Assembly: GCA_001938995.1 (NCBI GenBank)
Contig: MKZN01000005.1
Span: 1-64,000 of the forward strand
Direction: 5' to 3'
DNA: 64,000 bases
Source: Bacillus pumilus
GTDB taxonomy: Bacteria; Bacillota; Bacilli; Bacillales; Bacillaceae
Position numbers and translations under genes: made by a program. Shown here in pieces: positions 18,324 to 29,320 of this stretch. Positions within the stretch are counted from its first letter, which is position 1. Every line of letters starts with the position of its first letter. The notes under the pieces are model-generated. The model was given only the letters and a program-made list of their open reading frames with translations, ran no database searches and was not told the DNA's origin.

Positions 18324-19343
18324 ATGTTTGGAATTGGTACTAAAGACCTTGGAATAGATCTTGGAACAGCGAATACGCTTGTTTTTATTAAAGGAAAAGG
18401 CATTGTGGTAAGAGAGCCTTCGGTCGTAGCTTTGGAAACTGATACGAAGTCTATAGTGGCAGTCGGAAATGACGCTAGAAATATGATTGGTCGTACACCT
18501 GGTAATGTTGTGGCACTACGCCCAATGAAAGACGGAGTCATTGCAGATTATGAGACGACAGCAACAATGATGAAATATTACATTAAACAGGCATTAAGAA
18601 ACAAAGGGCTATTTGCTCGTAAGCCATATGTGATGGTGTGTGTACCATCTGGTATTACAGCTGTAGAAGAGCGCGCTGTGATTGACGCATCAAGACAGGC
18701 TGGTGCACGTGATGCCTATCCAATTGAAGAGCCTTTTGCAGCGGCGATCGGTGCGAACTTACCTGTTTGGGAACCGACAGGAAGTATGGTTGTGGATATT
18801 GGCGGCGGAACAACAGAAGTGGCGATTATTTCACTTGGCGGCATTGTGACATCTCAATCAATTCGTGTGGCAGGAGATGAGATGGATGACGCGATTAGCA
18901 GCTACATCCGTAAAACGTATAATCTCATGATCGGTGACCGTACATCAGAAGCGATTAAAGTGGAAATTGGTTCTGCGCAGACAGACGTACATGATGAGAT
19001 GGACATTCGTGGTCGTGACCTCTTAACTGGTTTGCCAAAAACGATTTCCATTACAGCTGAAGAGATTGCGCAAGCACTTCGTGATACGGTGGAAACAATT
19101 GTAGATGCGGTGAAAGTTACACTTGAAAAAACACCACCTGAATTAGCTGCAGATATTATGGATCGCGGCATTGTTTTAACAGGCGGCGGTGCATTACTAC
19201 GTAATCTTGATAAAGTCATTAGTGATGAAACAAAAATGCCAGTCATTATTGCTGAGGACCCGCTTGACTGTGTGGCGATCGGAACAGGCAAAGCATTAGA
19301 ACATATCCACTTGTTCAAAGGAAAATCAAAAGATAATCGATAA
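18324..19343 (+). CDS. mreB: Rod-shape determining protein MreB
   Basis: Actin-like ATPase that forms membrane-bound filaments guiding lateral wall synthesis. The 339 residues carry the actin-fold phosphate loops DLGTANTLV (about 12-20) and [11 protein letters not shown] (about 160-170) and the adenosine motif GGGALL (about 289-294). The hydrophobic N-terminus ([14 protein letters not shown]) is the membrane-contacting segment. A -10-like TATAAT occurs at 18259-18264, upstream of GAAAGGAAG and ATG 18324. First gene of mreBCD-minCD. Confidence 0.97.
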   Translation: MFGIGTKDLGIDLGTANTLVFIKGKGIVVREPSVVALETDTKSIVAVGNDARNMIGRTPGNVVALRPMKDGVIADYETTATMMKYYIKQALRNKGLFARKPYVMVCVPSGITAVEERAVIDASRQAGARDAYPIEEPFAAAIGANLPVWEPTGSMVVDIGGGTTEVAIISLGGIVTSQSIRVAGDEMDDAISSYIRKTYNLMIGDRTSEAIKVEIGSAQTDVHDEMDIRGRDLLTGLPKTISITAEEIAQALRDTVETIVDAVKVTLEKTPPELAADIMDRGIVLTGGGALLRNLDKVISDETKMPVIIAEDPLDCVAIGTGKALEHIHLFKGKSKDNR

Positions 19344-19370
19344 TCGGGCGTAAATAAAGAGGTGTAAGAC

Positions 19371-20270
19371 ATGCCGCAGTTTTTTATGAATAAAAGATTA
19401 ATGTTGCTCCTTGTCTGCGTCATCGTACTGGTCGCCATGATTGGTTTTTCAGTGAAAAGCGGCAGAGGTGCTTCATGGCCGGAGAAATTAGTGGGGGATA
19501 CGACAGGCTTTTTTCAAAGTGTCTTTCATAAACCCTCACAATTTATTGCCGGTGTTTATGGGAACGTACAAGATTTAAAGAACACATACGATGAAAATGA
19601 ACGACTGCGAAAAAAGCTTGATGGGCAAACCCAATACGAAGCGAAACTTCAAGAATTAGAAGATGAGAACAAAAAGCTTCGCAAGCAGCTCGGTTATGTA
19701 AACTCTATTCGTGATTATACGCCGATTCTTTCAACGGTTATCGCAAGAAATCCTTCTCTATGGGATAGCTTTGTGATGATTGATAAAGGAAAAAAACAAG
19801 GCGTTGATAAAGACATGGCAGTCACAAATGAGAGTGGTGCGTTAATTGGGAAAATTGAAAGTGATAAGCTCAACAATTTTACTTCGACTGTAAGGTTGCT
19901 AAGCTCTACAGACCAAAATAATAGAATTTCAACGAAAATTTTTGCGAAAAAGGGCAAAGAAGAACTCAATGGAATTATTAACGGATATGACAGTAAGAAA
20001 AAAATGTTGACAATGAACATTTTAAAATCCGATGCTGACGGTGATGTCAAAAAAGGTGATCTTGTTGAAACATCTGGAGCAGGTGGCGTGTTCCCGCAAG
20101 GCTTGACGGTTGGGAAGGTAAGTGAAATTGAGCCTGACCATTACGGACTGACAAAAATCATTTATGTAGAACCAGCGGCTGAACTCAACAATTTAGATCG
20201 TGTCATTGTTGTAGATCGCAGTGCAGATGCAGCAGACGCATCTGAATTGACGAAGGAGGAAGGCTCGTGA
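19371..20270 (+). CDS. mreC: Rod-shape determining protein MreC
   Basis: Bitopic membrane protein linking MreB filaments with penicillin-binding proteins outside the membrane. The 299 residues comprise a short cytoplasmic start, one transmembrane helix (about 10-27), a coiled coil (about 65-105, ENERLRKKLDG and ELEDENKKLRKQL) and the extracellular beta-barrel domain (about 115-275). The last codons overlap mreD by four bases (GTGA), indicating coupled translation. Confidence 0.96.
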   Translation: MPQFFMNKRLMLLLVCVIVLVAMIGFSVKSGRGASWPEKLVGDTTGFFQSVFHKPSQFIAGVYGNVQDLKNTYDENERLRKKLDGQTQYEAKLQELEDENKKLRKQLGYVNSIRDYTPILSTVIARNPSLWDSFVMIDKGKKQGVDKDMAVTNESGALIGKIESDKLNNFTSTVRLLSSTDQNNRISTKIFAKKGKEELNGIINGYDSKKKMLTMNILKSDADGDVKKGDLVETSGAGGVFPQGLTVGKVSEIEPDHYGLTKIIYVEPAAELNNLDRVIVVDRSADAADASELTKEEGS

Positions 20271-20785
20271 AACGTGTCCTTCTTGCTTTCGTCATGTTGT
20301 TTATCTTCGTGTTTGATAGTATATTTGTCGATTTAATTCACCTGCCATTTGTTTCAGAGGATCAATTATTAGCACCTCACTTCATCTTATTTGCACTCGT
20401 ATTTATGACGGCTTACATGAATCAAAAATATGGTGTGATTTACGGATTTATATTTGGGCTCTTATATGATATTTCGTATACAGGTATACTGGGTGTCCAC
20501 ATGTTTGGATTTGGGGCGCTCTGCTATTTACTAGCTAAAGCATTCAAGGTTCTTCAGGCGAATATGTTGGTGGTTGTTTTCTTGTCTATCATTGCTGTTT
20601 CAGTCATGGAGTTTTATGTGTACGGCATTCAAGCAACAATTCAACCAGCCATTATGCCTTTTAACACGTATGTGATCGAACGCTTTATTCCAACGATTCT
20701 TCTAAATACTGCTGCGTCACTTATTCTTGTTGTCCCACTTAGACTTTTTTTCATCCATTTGAAACAAGGACTGATCGACGAATAA
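20267..20785 (+). CDS. mreD: Rod-shape determining protein MreD
   Basis: Integral membrane partner of MreC in the elongation machinery, 172 residues with about five to six transmembrane segments and the family pattern FxFGLLYDISYTGxLG (about 62-77). GTG start at 20267, overlapping the mreC stop codon. Length equals B. subtilis MreD. Confidence 0.94.
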   Translation: MKRVLLAFVMLFIFVFDSIFVDLIHLPFVSEDQLLAPHFILFALVFMTAYMNQKYGVIYGFIFGLLYDISYTGILGVHMFGFGALCYLLAKAFKVLQANMLVVVFLSIIAVSVMEFYVYGIQATIQPAIMPFNTYVIERFIPTILLNTAASLILVVPLRLFFIHLKQGLIDE

Positions 20786-20839
20786 AAGCAGGAGTTTGTC
20801 CAATTACGGCGAAATGAGTATGTTGTTGAGGTGAGCATC

Positions 20840-21523
20840 TTGAAAACTCAAAAACAGCAATATGTGACGATAAAAGGAACAAAAAACGGGTTAACTTTAC
20901 AGTTAAATGATAACTGTTCGTTTGAAGATCTTCTTTCTGGCTTGCGTGAGGTATTACTACTTGAGCAATACACAGATGGGAGAGAAGGGCATAAGGTCAA
21001 TGTGCATATTAAACTTGGTTTTCGTTATTTAACAGAGGAGCAAGGAGCACGTCTGACGGAAGTGGTATCTGAAAATGAACATCTTGTGATTCATTCGATA
21101 GAAAGCAACGTTATGTCTACTGAAGAGGCATGGCGATTAAAGGCAGAGGCTGAAATTACCTCTGTAGCGAAAATTGTACGGTCTGGACAGGTGCTGTACG
21201 TTGAAGGAGATCTGCTATTAATAGGAGATGTCAATCCTGGAGGCACCATTCGCGCAGGAGGAAATATTTTTGTGCTTGGCGCATTAAAAGGTGTGGCGCA
21301 CGCAGGGTGTAATGGTAACAAACAAGCCGTCATTGCGGCTTCCCATATGATCCCAACACAGCTTCGCATTGCACAAGTATTCAACCGTGCACCAGATCAA
21401 AAAGAAGTTGGAAATGAAATGGAATGTGCTTATTTAGATATAGATGGCAATATGATCATTGAACGCCTGCAGCAATTGGCTCATATAAGACCTAATCTGA
21501 CAAGGCTTGAGGGAGGAATGTGA
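20840..21523 (+). CDS. minC: Septum site-determining protein MinC
   Basis: Inhibits FtsZ ring assembly away from mid-cell. TTG 20840 gives 227 residues; GAGGTGA stands 7 bases before it, and the protein then begins KTQKQQYVTIKGTKNG as in B. subtilis. The N-terminal domain (1-100) targets FtsZ; the C-terminal beta-helix (about 118-225) holds GDVNPGGTIRAGGNIFVLG and IAASHMIPTQLRI and binds MinD. minD begins only two bases after its stop. Confidence 0.95.
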   Translation: MKTQKQQYVTIKGTKNGLTLQLNDNCSFEDLLSGLREVLLLEQYTDGREGHKVNVHIKLGFRYLTEEQGARLTEVVSENEHLVIHSIESNVMSTEEAWRLKAEAEITSVAKIVRSGQVLYVEGDLLLIGDVNPGGTIRAGGNIFVLGALKGVAHAGCNGNKQAVIAASHMIPTQLRIAQVFNRAPDQKEVGNEMECAYLDIDGNMIIERLQQLAHIRPNLTRLEGGM

Positions 21524-21525
21524 AA

Positions 21526-22332
21526 TTGGGCGAAGCTATTGTGATTACCTCAGGAAAAGGCGGCGTTGGCAAAACGACAACATCTGCAAACTTAGGCACG
21601 GCACTAGCAATTCAGGGGAAAAAAGTGTGTCTAGTTGATACGGACATTGGACTTCGGAATTTAGATGTTGTGATGGGGCTTGAAAACCGCATTATTTATG
21701 ATCTAGTCGATGTAGTAGAAGGAAGATGCAAAATCCACCAAGCGCTTGTTAAAGATAAGCGTTTTGAGGACCTTCTCTATCTTTTACCCGCTGCTCAAAC
21801 GAGCGATAAAACTGCAGTAGAGCCGGAGCAGATCAAAGAATTGATTCACACATTAAAACAAGACTTTGATTATATTGTGATTGATTGCCCTGCTGGAATT
21901 GAACAAGGATTTAAAAATGCTGTTTCCGGTGCGGACAAGGCGATTGTTGTGACGACACCAGAGATTTCAGCTGTTCGAGACGCGGATCGGATCATCGGTT
22001 TGTTAGAACAAGAAGAAGATATTGAACCGCCTCGTTTAATTGTAAACCGCATCCGTACGCACATGGCGAACAGTGGCGATTCGATGGATGTAGATGAAGT
22101 TGTGCATCACTTATCGATTGATCTTCTTGGCATTGTAGCAGATGACGATGATGTGATTAAGGCTTCAAATAATGGAGAACCCATTGTGATGGACGCGAAG
22201 AACAAAGCTTCTATTGCCTATCGCAATATTGCACGCCGTGTACTAGGTGAATCTGTTCCACTTCAATCGTTTGAAGAAGGAAACAAAGGCATGTTTGCAA
22301 AACTTAAAGCGTTTTTCGGCGTAAGAGCATAA
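21526..22332 (+). CDS. minD: Septum site-determining protein MinD
   Basis: Membrane-associated ATPase that recruits MinC to the poles. The deviant Walker A motif KGGVGKTT lies at about 11-18, switch I/II at DTDIGLRNLD and DCPAGIE, and the C-terminal amphipathic membrane helix is GMFAKLKAFFG. TTG 21526 is preferred: it lies 9 bases after GGGAGG, and gives 268 residues, the B. subtilis length; the GTG at 21520 is only 3 bases from that site. In Bacillus MinD is anchored via DivIVA/MinJ, not MinE. Confidence 0.96.
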   Translation: MGEAIVITSGKGGVGKTTTSANLGTALAIQGKKVCLVDTDIGLRNLDVVMGLENRIIYDLVDVVEGRCKIHQALVKDKRFEDLLYLLPAAQTSDKTAVEPEQIKELIHTLKQDFDYIVIDCPAGIEQGFKNAVSGADKAIVVTTPEISAVRDADRIIGLLEQEEDIEPPRLIVNRIRTHMANSGDSMDVDEVVHHLSIDLLGIVADDDDVIKASNNGEPIVMDAKNKASIAYRNIARRVLGESVPLQSFEEGNKGMFAKLKAFFGVRA

Positions 22333-22342
22333 TGATACATGA

Positions 22343-22370
22343 GACCGATTCGAGCAGAATCGGTCTTTTT
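22343..22370 (+). terminator. Terminator of the mreBCD-minCD operon
   Basis: GACCGATTC and GAATCGGTC form a perfect nine-base-pair stem with a five-base loop and five T. Confidence 0.9.
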
Positions 22371-22373
22371 GTA

Positions 22374-22402
22374 GCATAACGAATGAGTTCACCACATAAA
22401 AT
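22374..22402 (+). promoter_or_regulatory. Sigma-E-like promoter of spoIVFAB
   Basis: GCATAAC (22374-22380), a 14-base spacer and CATAAAAT (22395-22402) fit the sigma-E pattern. The spoIVF operon belongs to the sigma-E regulon in B. subtilis. Confidence 0.6.
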
Positions 22403-22434
22403 GTACAAACTGTTTGTATGTAAAGGGTGATCTC

Positions 22435-23217
22435 ATGAAAAGAGTGGACGAGTATAGAAAAACAATAGCGCAGCGTCGCAGAACGAGGCAACCTGCTACG
22501 CCAAAAGAGACTGCTTTAAAGAAAAAAGACGATATTCCGCCGTGGGTGATGCTAACAGAAGAAGAAAAACACGCGGGTGCCTCTTCCTATGAAGCATCCC
22601 ATGACCCGAAAAAATACCGTCATCCGTTATTCAATCCAAATACGTTTGTATTGAAATGTTTACTCTCGGCTTCTCTCGTATTAATTGCAGCCATATCCTT
22701 TAAAGGTCAGGTAGGTCCTTTTCAGCAGCTGAAACCTATCATCAGTCAAACTTTTGAACAAGATTTTCAATTTGCTGCTGCTAATCGTTGGTTTGAGAAA
22801 ACAGTCGGAAACCCACTTGCCTTTTTAACAGAGAAAAAGGATGGTCAACAAGATGTAAAGGCCAATCAAGAATTGGCTGTACCTGCAACTGGTAAGGTGC
22901 AAGAGTCCTTTACGCAAAATGGCGCTGGTGTCAAAGTAGAAACATCGGCTGAAGCCATTGATAGTATGAAAGAGGGCTATGTGGTTGAAGTGGAAAAGAA
23001 AAGCGACACAGGACTGACAGTGGTGGTGCAACATGCGGATAATAGCTACAGTTGGTATGGTCAATTAAAAGAAGCGGACGTGGCGCTATACGATTTTATC
23101 GATAAGGGGGAAAAAATTGGACAAATCTCACTTGATCAAGGCAAAGGCACCTATTATTTTGCAATCAAACAAAATGAGCAATTTATCGATCCGCTCCAGG
23201 TGATCACCTTTGAATAA
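22435..23217 (+). CDS. spoIVFA: Stage IV sporulation protein FA
   Basis: Holds the protease SpoIVFB inactive, with BofA, in the outer forespore membrane until the SpoIVB signal arrives. From ATG 22435 (after GGGTGATCTC) it has 260 residues: cytoplasmic N-terminus with PPWVMLTEEEKH, one transmembrane helix (about 75-93), and a C-terminal LytM/M23-like domain (about 155-258, GKVQESFTQNGAGVKVET) lacking the full set of zinc ligands, so it is a structural rather than enzymatic domain. Overlaps spoIVFB by eight bases. Confidence 0.93.
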   Translation: MKRVDEYRKTIAQRRRTRQPATPKETALKKKDDIPPWVMLTEEEKHAGASSYEASHDPKKYRHPLFNPNTFVLKCLLSASLVLIAAISFKGQVGPFQQLKPIISQTFEQDFQFAAANRWFEKTVGNPLAFLTEKKDGQQDVKANQELAVPATGKVQESFTQNGAGVKVETSAEAIDSMKEGYVVEVEKKSDTGLTVVVQHADNSYSWYGQLKEADVALYDFIDKGEKIGQISLDQGKGTYYFAIKQNEQFIDPLQVITFE

Positions 23218-24079
23218 ATGGCTCTTGCTGCTGACAAAAATTCATATTCACCCGCTTCTTTGGATTGTGATGGCGTTTGCGATTCTTTCAGGTCAAATTA
23301 AGCCGCTTCTTTGTCTGCTCATTATCGTATGTGTCCATGAGCTTGGACATGCAGCGGCTGCTTGTTACTATCAGTGGCGAATTAGACAGATCTTTTTGTT
23401 GCCCTTTGGCGGTGCAGTAGAAGTAGAGGAGCATGGGAACCGGCCCATAAAAGAAGAGTTGGCGGTCATTTTATGCGGACCGCTTCAGCATTTGCCGCTT
23501 CAATTAATGGCGTGGCTTCTACTGCAAGCCTCACTGATATCATATGATGTGTTTACGATGTTCACTTTTTATAATATGGCGATTTTTCTTGTGAATCTTT
23601 TGCCTATATGGCCGCTTGATGGCGGGAAATTATTCTTTTTGCTCTTATCTGCATTCTATCCTTTCCAACGTGCACATGCCCTTGCGATCAAAGGTTCACT
23701 TGTGTTTTTTGCTCTTTTGACCACAGGTTTACTCTTTTTGGCTCCACTTCAATTCAATGGCTGGATACTCTTGACCTTTTTAGCCTATTCACTTGTATTA
23801 GAACATCGGCAGCGCCATTACGTCCGGGTGCGCTTTTTGTTAGAACGATATTATGGAAAAAAAGAGCAAAAGGTAGAAAAACTCATTCCGCTCAAAGCGC
23901 ATGCAGAAGATAAGGTGTATGATGTGATGGCTCGATTTCAAAGAGGCTGTAAGCATCCCATTATTATTGAAAGAAATGGTGTGAAAATGAGTCAACTCGA
24001 TGAAAATGAATTACTTCATGCGTATTTTTCAGACCGTAGAACAACCTCCTCAATGGAAGAGCTTCTTTTACCGTACTAA
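23210..24079 (+). CDS. spoIVFB: SpoIVFB, intramembrane metalloprotease for pro-sigma-K
   Basis: Site-2-type protease that cleaves pro-sigma-K in the mother cell. The zinc motif HELGH is at residues 43-47 and the third ligand Asp137 in LLPIWPLDGG; both are intact. About six transmembrane segments are followed by a cytoplasmic CBS-like domain (about 220-285). TTG start at 23210 lies inside spoIVFA. The 289 residues end SSMEELLLPY exactly as in B. subtilis. Works with BofC (37753), which tunes the same checkpoint. Confidence 0.95.
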   Translation: MNKWLLLLTKIHIHPLLWIVMAFAILSGQIKPLLCLLIIVCVHELGHAAAACYYQWRIRQIFLLPFGGAVEVEEHGNRPIKEELAVILCGPLQHLPLQLMAWLLLQASLISYDVFTMFTFYNMAIFLVNLLPIWPLDGGKLFFLLLSAFYPFQRAHALAIKGSLVFFALLTTGLLFLAPLQFNGWILLTFLAYSLVLEHRQRHYVRVRFLLERYYGKKEQKVEKLIPLKAHAEDKVYDVMARFQRGCKHPIIIERNGVKMSQLDENELLHAYFSDRRTTSSMEELLLPY

Positions 24080-24092
24080 TAATGAAAATACA

Positions 24093-24121
24093 TTGACATT
24101 TTGCGTGTAGTTTGATATATT
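24093..24121 (+). promoter_or_regulatory. SigA promoter of the rplU operon
   Basis: TTGACA (24093-24098), exactly 17 bases, then TATATT (24116-24121): a near-consensus vegetative promoter, as expected for a ribosomal protein operon. Confidence 0.85.
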
Positions 24122-24132
24122 TTTTAATGTTA

Positions 24133-24539
<407 letters not shown>

Positions 24540-24553
24540 GGCGTGTGAGTGAT

Positions 24554-24892
24554 ATGATCAATGCAACCATTACTCGGTCGACATCAGATGAAAGCATTAC
24601 GTCTTTTCAGATGACTGGACACGCCGAGTTTGCTGAAAAGGGTCAAGATCTCGTTTGTGCAGGTGTTTCTGCTGTTGTTTTCGGTTCAGTCAATTCGATT
24701 ATTGCACTGACAGGAATTGATCCAGTGCTTGACATTGGGGAAGAAGGCGGCTATTTCGCTTTTGAAATGCCAGCCGATATCGATCCTTCATCTAATGAAA
24801 AAGCCCAGTTGCTTTTAGAGGGCATGGTCGTTTCCTTAGAGACAATTGAACGAGATTATCACGATTATGTGAGAATATCAACAAAAAAATAG
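24554..24892 (+). CDS. ysxB: Ribosomal-processing cysteine protease Prp
   Basis: Removes the N-terminal extension of L27, encoded just downstream, an essential maturation step in Firmicutes. The start at ATG 24554 gives 112 residues, the B. subtilis length. Catalytic dyad His23 (TGHAEFA) and Cys35 (DLVCAGVSAV) are both present. Its place between rplU and rpmA is the typical Firmicutes arrangement. GTG 24545 is an alternative start. Confidence 0.95.
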   Translation: MINATITRSTSDESITSFQMTGHAEFAEKGQDLVCAGVSAVVFGSVNSIIALTGIDPVLDIGEEGGYFAFEMPADIDPSSNEKAQLLLEGMVVSLETIERDYHDYVRISTKK

Positions 24893-25189
<297 letters not shown>

Positions 25190-25197
25190 TTGTTAAA

Positions 25198-25225
25198 AAC
25201 TCCGGTCATTGACTGGAGTTTTTTT
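25198..25225 (+). terminator. Terminator of the rplU operon
   Basis: AACTCCGGTCA and TGACTGGAGTT pair (one G-U) followed by six to seven T. Confidence 0.85.
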
Positions 25226-25465
25226 CACTGTTCAGGGGCTTTTACGCTTTTTACAATGTGATAATGAAGATGATCAAAGAGGTTAAACTCCATCAATATC
25301 GAAGAACTTGGCTGACTTTGCCTCATTTTCTCCTATACGATCAGAAAAAACAGCCTTTCCTCACATAACTAGTGTTTTTCTAAACTGTCTTCTCTGTTAT
25401 AATTCAGGGAGACATAGTGATGATAAGACTCCTAAAAGAGAGACCAAACGATTGGGAGTGCGATA

Positions 25466-26050
25466 ATGGAAGAGATACCAAGTAAACAAAATGAAAAATT
25501 AACATTAACAAATGAATTGATCTCGCTGCTTAGTCGTTCAAGGCATGACTGGATGAATAAATTGCAGCTAATCAAAGGCAACTTGACCTTAGAAAAATAT
25601 GACCGAGTGTTTGAAATTATAGAAGAAATGGTCATTGAAGCACAGCACGAATCAAAACTCTCAAATTTAAAAATTCCCCAATTGGCTTATGACTTTCTAA
25701 CATTTAATTGGGAGTCGCATTTTATCACCCTAGAATATGAAGTGCTTGGTGAAACCCGTGACTTATCAGCATATGAGTCGCAGCTGCTCACGATATCGCG
25801 GGAGTTGTTTTCGATATTCGATCAATCAGTTTGCCAAAAAACTGAAAATCATTTAACGGTCACATTCCAAACAGATCATCCTGAGAATGATGTGTTTTTA
25901 TATGTTGATTTCAAAGGAAAATTAACAAGTTTGGATGCGTTAAATGCGTTTCATGACGCAAACTATCCATGTATGAGTATAACGCAATTTCATGTGACAT
26001 CTCATGAGTCCATGATTGAGCTTTGTTTGAGGCAAGAACGAGATATGTGA
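25466..26050 (+). CDS. spo0B: Sporulation initiation phosphotransferase Spo0B
   Basis: Relays phosphate from Spo0F to Spo0A in the sporulation phosphorelay. The phospho-accepting histidine is His27 in SRSRHDWMNKLQLIKGNL, within the N-terminal helical hairpin that dimerises; the C-terminal part (about 75-190) is a degenerate kinase fold without ATP motifs. 194 residues against 192 in B. subtilis. A TATAAT at 25398-25403 may be its -10 element with a poor -35. Followed by obg 21 bases later, an arrangement conserved in Bacillus. Confidence 0.95.
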   Translation: MEEIPSKQNEKLTLTNELISLLSRSRHDWMNKLQLIKGNLTLEKYDRVFEIIEEMVIEAQHESKLSNLKIPQLAYDFLTFNWESHFITLEYEVLGETRDLSAYESQLLTISRELFSIFDQSVCQKTENHLTVTFQTDHPENDVFLYVDFKGKLTSLDALNAFHDANYPCMSITQFHVTSHESMIELCLRQERDM

Positions 26051-27358
<1,308 letters not shown>

Positions 27359-27364
27359 TCAAAA

Positions 27365-27396
27365 GGAGGGTCCAGTATATGGGCTCTCCCGTTTTT
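27365..27396 (+). terminator. Hairpin between obg and pheB
   Basis: GGAGGGTCC pairs with GGGCTCTCC (two G-U) around a seven-base loop, followed by CGTTTTT. It may attenuate read-through into pheB. Confidence 0.6.
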
Positions 27397-27413
27397 AAAA
27401 GGGGAGAAAAAAG

Positions 27414-27857
27414 GTGAAAGAAGAAACGTTCTATTTAGTGAGAGAGGATGTCCTTCCAGATGCGATGCGGAAAACGCTTGAAGTCAAAAAGTTGCTTGAT
27501 CGCAAAAAAGCCGATTCTGTTGCCGATGCTGTTCAAAAAGCCGATTTAAGCCGGAGTGCTTTTTATAAATATCGGGATGCGGTATTCCCGTTTTATACGA
27601 TGGTCAAAGAGCAGATCATCACATTGTTTTTCCATCTTGAGGACCGGTCTGGTGCTCTGTCAAGGTTGCTACAAATTGTGGCTGACTCTGGATGTAATGT
27701 GTTATCTATTCACCAAACCATTCCGCTGCAAGGAAGAGCGAATGTGACCCTATCGATCAGTACGGCTGGCATGGAAGAAGATATCAATGCAGTCATGAAT
27801 CAATTAAGAAAACTTGAATTTGTCGAAAAAGTAGAAATTTTAGGTTCTGGGGCATAA
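27414..27857 (+). CDS. pheB: ACT domain protein PheB
   Basis: A 147-residue protein with an N-terminal helical, DNA-binding-like segment (about 1-65, [18 protein letters not shown]) and a C-terminal ACT domain (about 70-147, [19 protein letters not shown]), which normally binds amino acids. Adjacent to prephenate dehydratase pheA, as in B. subtilis; its role in phenylalanine synthesis or regulation is not established. GTG start at 27414, 7 bases after GGGGAG. Confidence 0.9.
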   Translation: MKEETFYLVREDVLPDAMRKTLEVKKLLDRKKADSVADAVQKADLSRSAFYKYRDAVFPFYTMVKEQIITLFFHLEDRSGALSRLLQIVADSGCNVLSIHQTIPLQGRANVTLSISTAGMEEDINAVMNQLRKLEFVEKVEILGSGA

Positions 27858-27875
27858 AAGGAGAGATCATAGCAG

Positions 27876-28754
27876 ATGAAGCAATTAACTGTAGGTTATT
27901 TTGGACCAGAGGCAACATTTACTCACCTGGCGGTATGCTCATGTTTTCCAACAGATACAGTTCAGCGAGCATATGCAACCATTCCGCAATGTATGGACGC
28001 TGTATCAAAGGGTGAAGTCGATTTGGCGGTCGTACCGCTAGAGAATGCACTAGAAGGTTCTGTGAACTTAACGATTGATTACTTAATCCATGAAGAAGCG
28101 CTATCCATTGTTGGTGAAATGACAGCACCTATACGGCAGCACTTGCTTGTCCATCCGTCAAGAGCAGAAAGCTGGGAGGCGCTTGATGTGATTCAATCGC
28201 ATCCTCACGCCATTGCTCAGTGTCATCAATATTTGAAAAAAAAGTTTCCTCAAATCCCGCATCGACCAGTTGAATCAACAGGATATGCTGCGAAATATAT
28301 CAGTGAACATCCGGATGAGGCAGTAGGTGCGATTGCCAATGAAATTGCCGCTGATACATATGGATTGACGATAGCGAAAAAAGACATTCATGATTACCCG
28401 CACAATCATACCCGCTTTGTGATCTTACATAAAGAACCAAAGGCGTCATTCCCGATGAATTCTGGTTTTTCTTCAAAGCCAAAAACCACAATTGTTGTGA
28501 GTTTGCCAAAGGATGACCAATCAGGTGCATTGCATCGCGTGTTATCTGCGTTTTCTTGGCGAAATCTCAACTTGTCAAAAATTGAGTCACGTCCAACGAA
28601 AACAGGTCTCGGCCATTATTTATTTATCATTGATATTGAAAAAGAAATGGACGATGTGCTTGTCCCTGGTGCGATTCAAGAGTTAGAAGCCATCGGCTGC
28701 ACGGTCAAACTGCTAGGTAGCTATCAAACATATGAATTAACGAATGAAAAATAG
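27876..28754 (+). CDS. pheA: Prephenate dehydratase
   Basis: Converts prephenate to phenylpyruvate in phenylalanine synthesis. The 292 residues contain the catalytic domain (about 4-180) with YFGPEATFTHLA, PLENALEGSVNLTID and the catalytic TRF motif in NHTRFVIL, followed by a regulatory ACT domain (about 205-285, DDQSGALHRVLSAFSWRNLN and IESRPTK) for feedback by phenylalanine. Monofunctional type, without chorismate mutase. Its stop codon lies in a terminator stem. Confidence 0.97.
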   Translation: MKQLTVGYFGPEATFTHLAVCSCFPTDTVQRAYATIPQCMDAVSKGEVDLAVVPLENALEGSVNLTIDYLIHEEALSIVGEMTAPIRQHLLVHPSRAESWEALDVIQSHPHAIAQCHQYLKKKFPQIPHRPVESTGYAAKYISEHPDEAVGAIANEIAADTYGLTIAKKDIHDYPHNHTRFVILHKEPKASFPMNSGFSSKPKTTIVVSLPKDDQSGALHRVLSAFSWRNLNLSKIESRPTKTGLGHYLFIIDIEKEMDDVLVPGAIQELEAIGCTVKLLGSYQTYELTNEK

Positions 28755-28779
28755 TGTCCGCATTGGACACTATTTTTTT
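28749..28779. terminator. Terminator shared by pheA and niaR
   Basis: ATAGTGTCC (28751-28759) pairs with GGACACTAT (28765-28773), with a T run on the plus strand and an A run before it giving T on the minus strand. It lies between converging pheA and niaR and probably works both ways. Confidence 0.8.
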
Positions 28780-29317
28780 AATCAGTAATGAGAAAGCCAG
28801 CCTCATCTAACGCTTTGATTGCTTGATCGAGCTGTTGCTGACTATAGGAAGTGAGTGTATGTAAGTGTACGCCATCTGTTAGTTCTGACAAGTAGGAGGC
28901 GCCTGTGTTCGATATTTTATGAACAAAGTCAGCTACTTGGTTGCGGTTACTGACGCGAATCGAGGCGGTCAATTCACCGTAGACAGGATGTTCAATGATG
29001 ACGTCTTTAACAGTCACGCCAAAGTCGACAACGAGTGTCAGCTCCTCTTCTGTACGATGAGGATCATGCTTACAGGCAATAATCTGTTCAATTTCAGTTT
29101 CAGGCGCATGATGAGGCGCCATATACACATAGCCTTGGCTTGTGGCAATAATGGGTTCATTTTTTGCTTTTAATAATGAAATATCTTGTACAATGACTTG
29201 TCTTGAGACAGCTGCCTTTTTGGCTAAAAAGCTTCCGGTCAACGGTGAATCCGTCTCTTTCAGCCATTGCAAGATGGCGTGTCTTCTTTCTTCGCCAATA
29301 AGTTTTCTTTCGTCCAC
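28778..29317 (-). CDS. niaR: NiaR (YrxA), NAD synthesis repressor
   Basis: Nicotinic-acid-responsive repressor of nadBCA-nifS and niacin uptake genes. 179 residues: N-terminal winged helix (about 8-60, RRHAILQWLKETDSPLTGS and VSRQVIVQDISLLKA) and C-terminal 3H domain, named for three conserved histidines (for example IEHPVYGEL and DGVHLHTL). It starts 3 bases after nifS ends and both are read away from nadBCA, so it is autoregulated if the operator between nifS and nadB is used. Confidence 0.93.
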   Translation of the reverse strand: MDERKLIGEERRHAILQWLKETDSPLTGSFLAKKAAVSRQVIVQDISLLKAKNEPIIATSQGYVYMAPHHAPETEIEQIIACKHDPHRTEEELTLVVDFGVTVKDVIIEHPVYGELTASIRVSNRNQVADFVHKISNTGASYLSELTDGVHLHTLTSYSQQQLDQAIKALDEAGFLITD

Positions 29318-29320
29318 GTT

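Noticed and set aside
25264..25368. A 34-codon plus-strand frame between rpmA and spo0B
   Set aside because: Weak ribosome binding site and nothing recognisable; the 25226-25465 gap otherwise holds only a possible spo0B -10 element. Could be tested by conservation.
25420..25485. Possible leader peptide overlapping the spo0B start
   Set aside because: The predicted transcription start lies almost on its ribosome binding site, so translation is unlikely.
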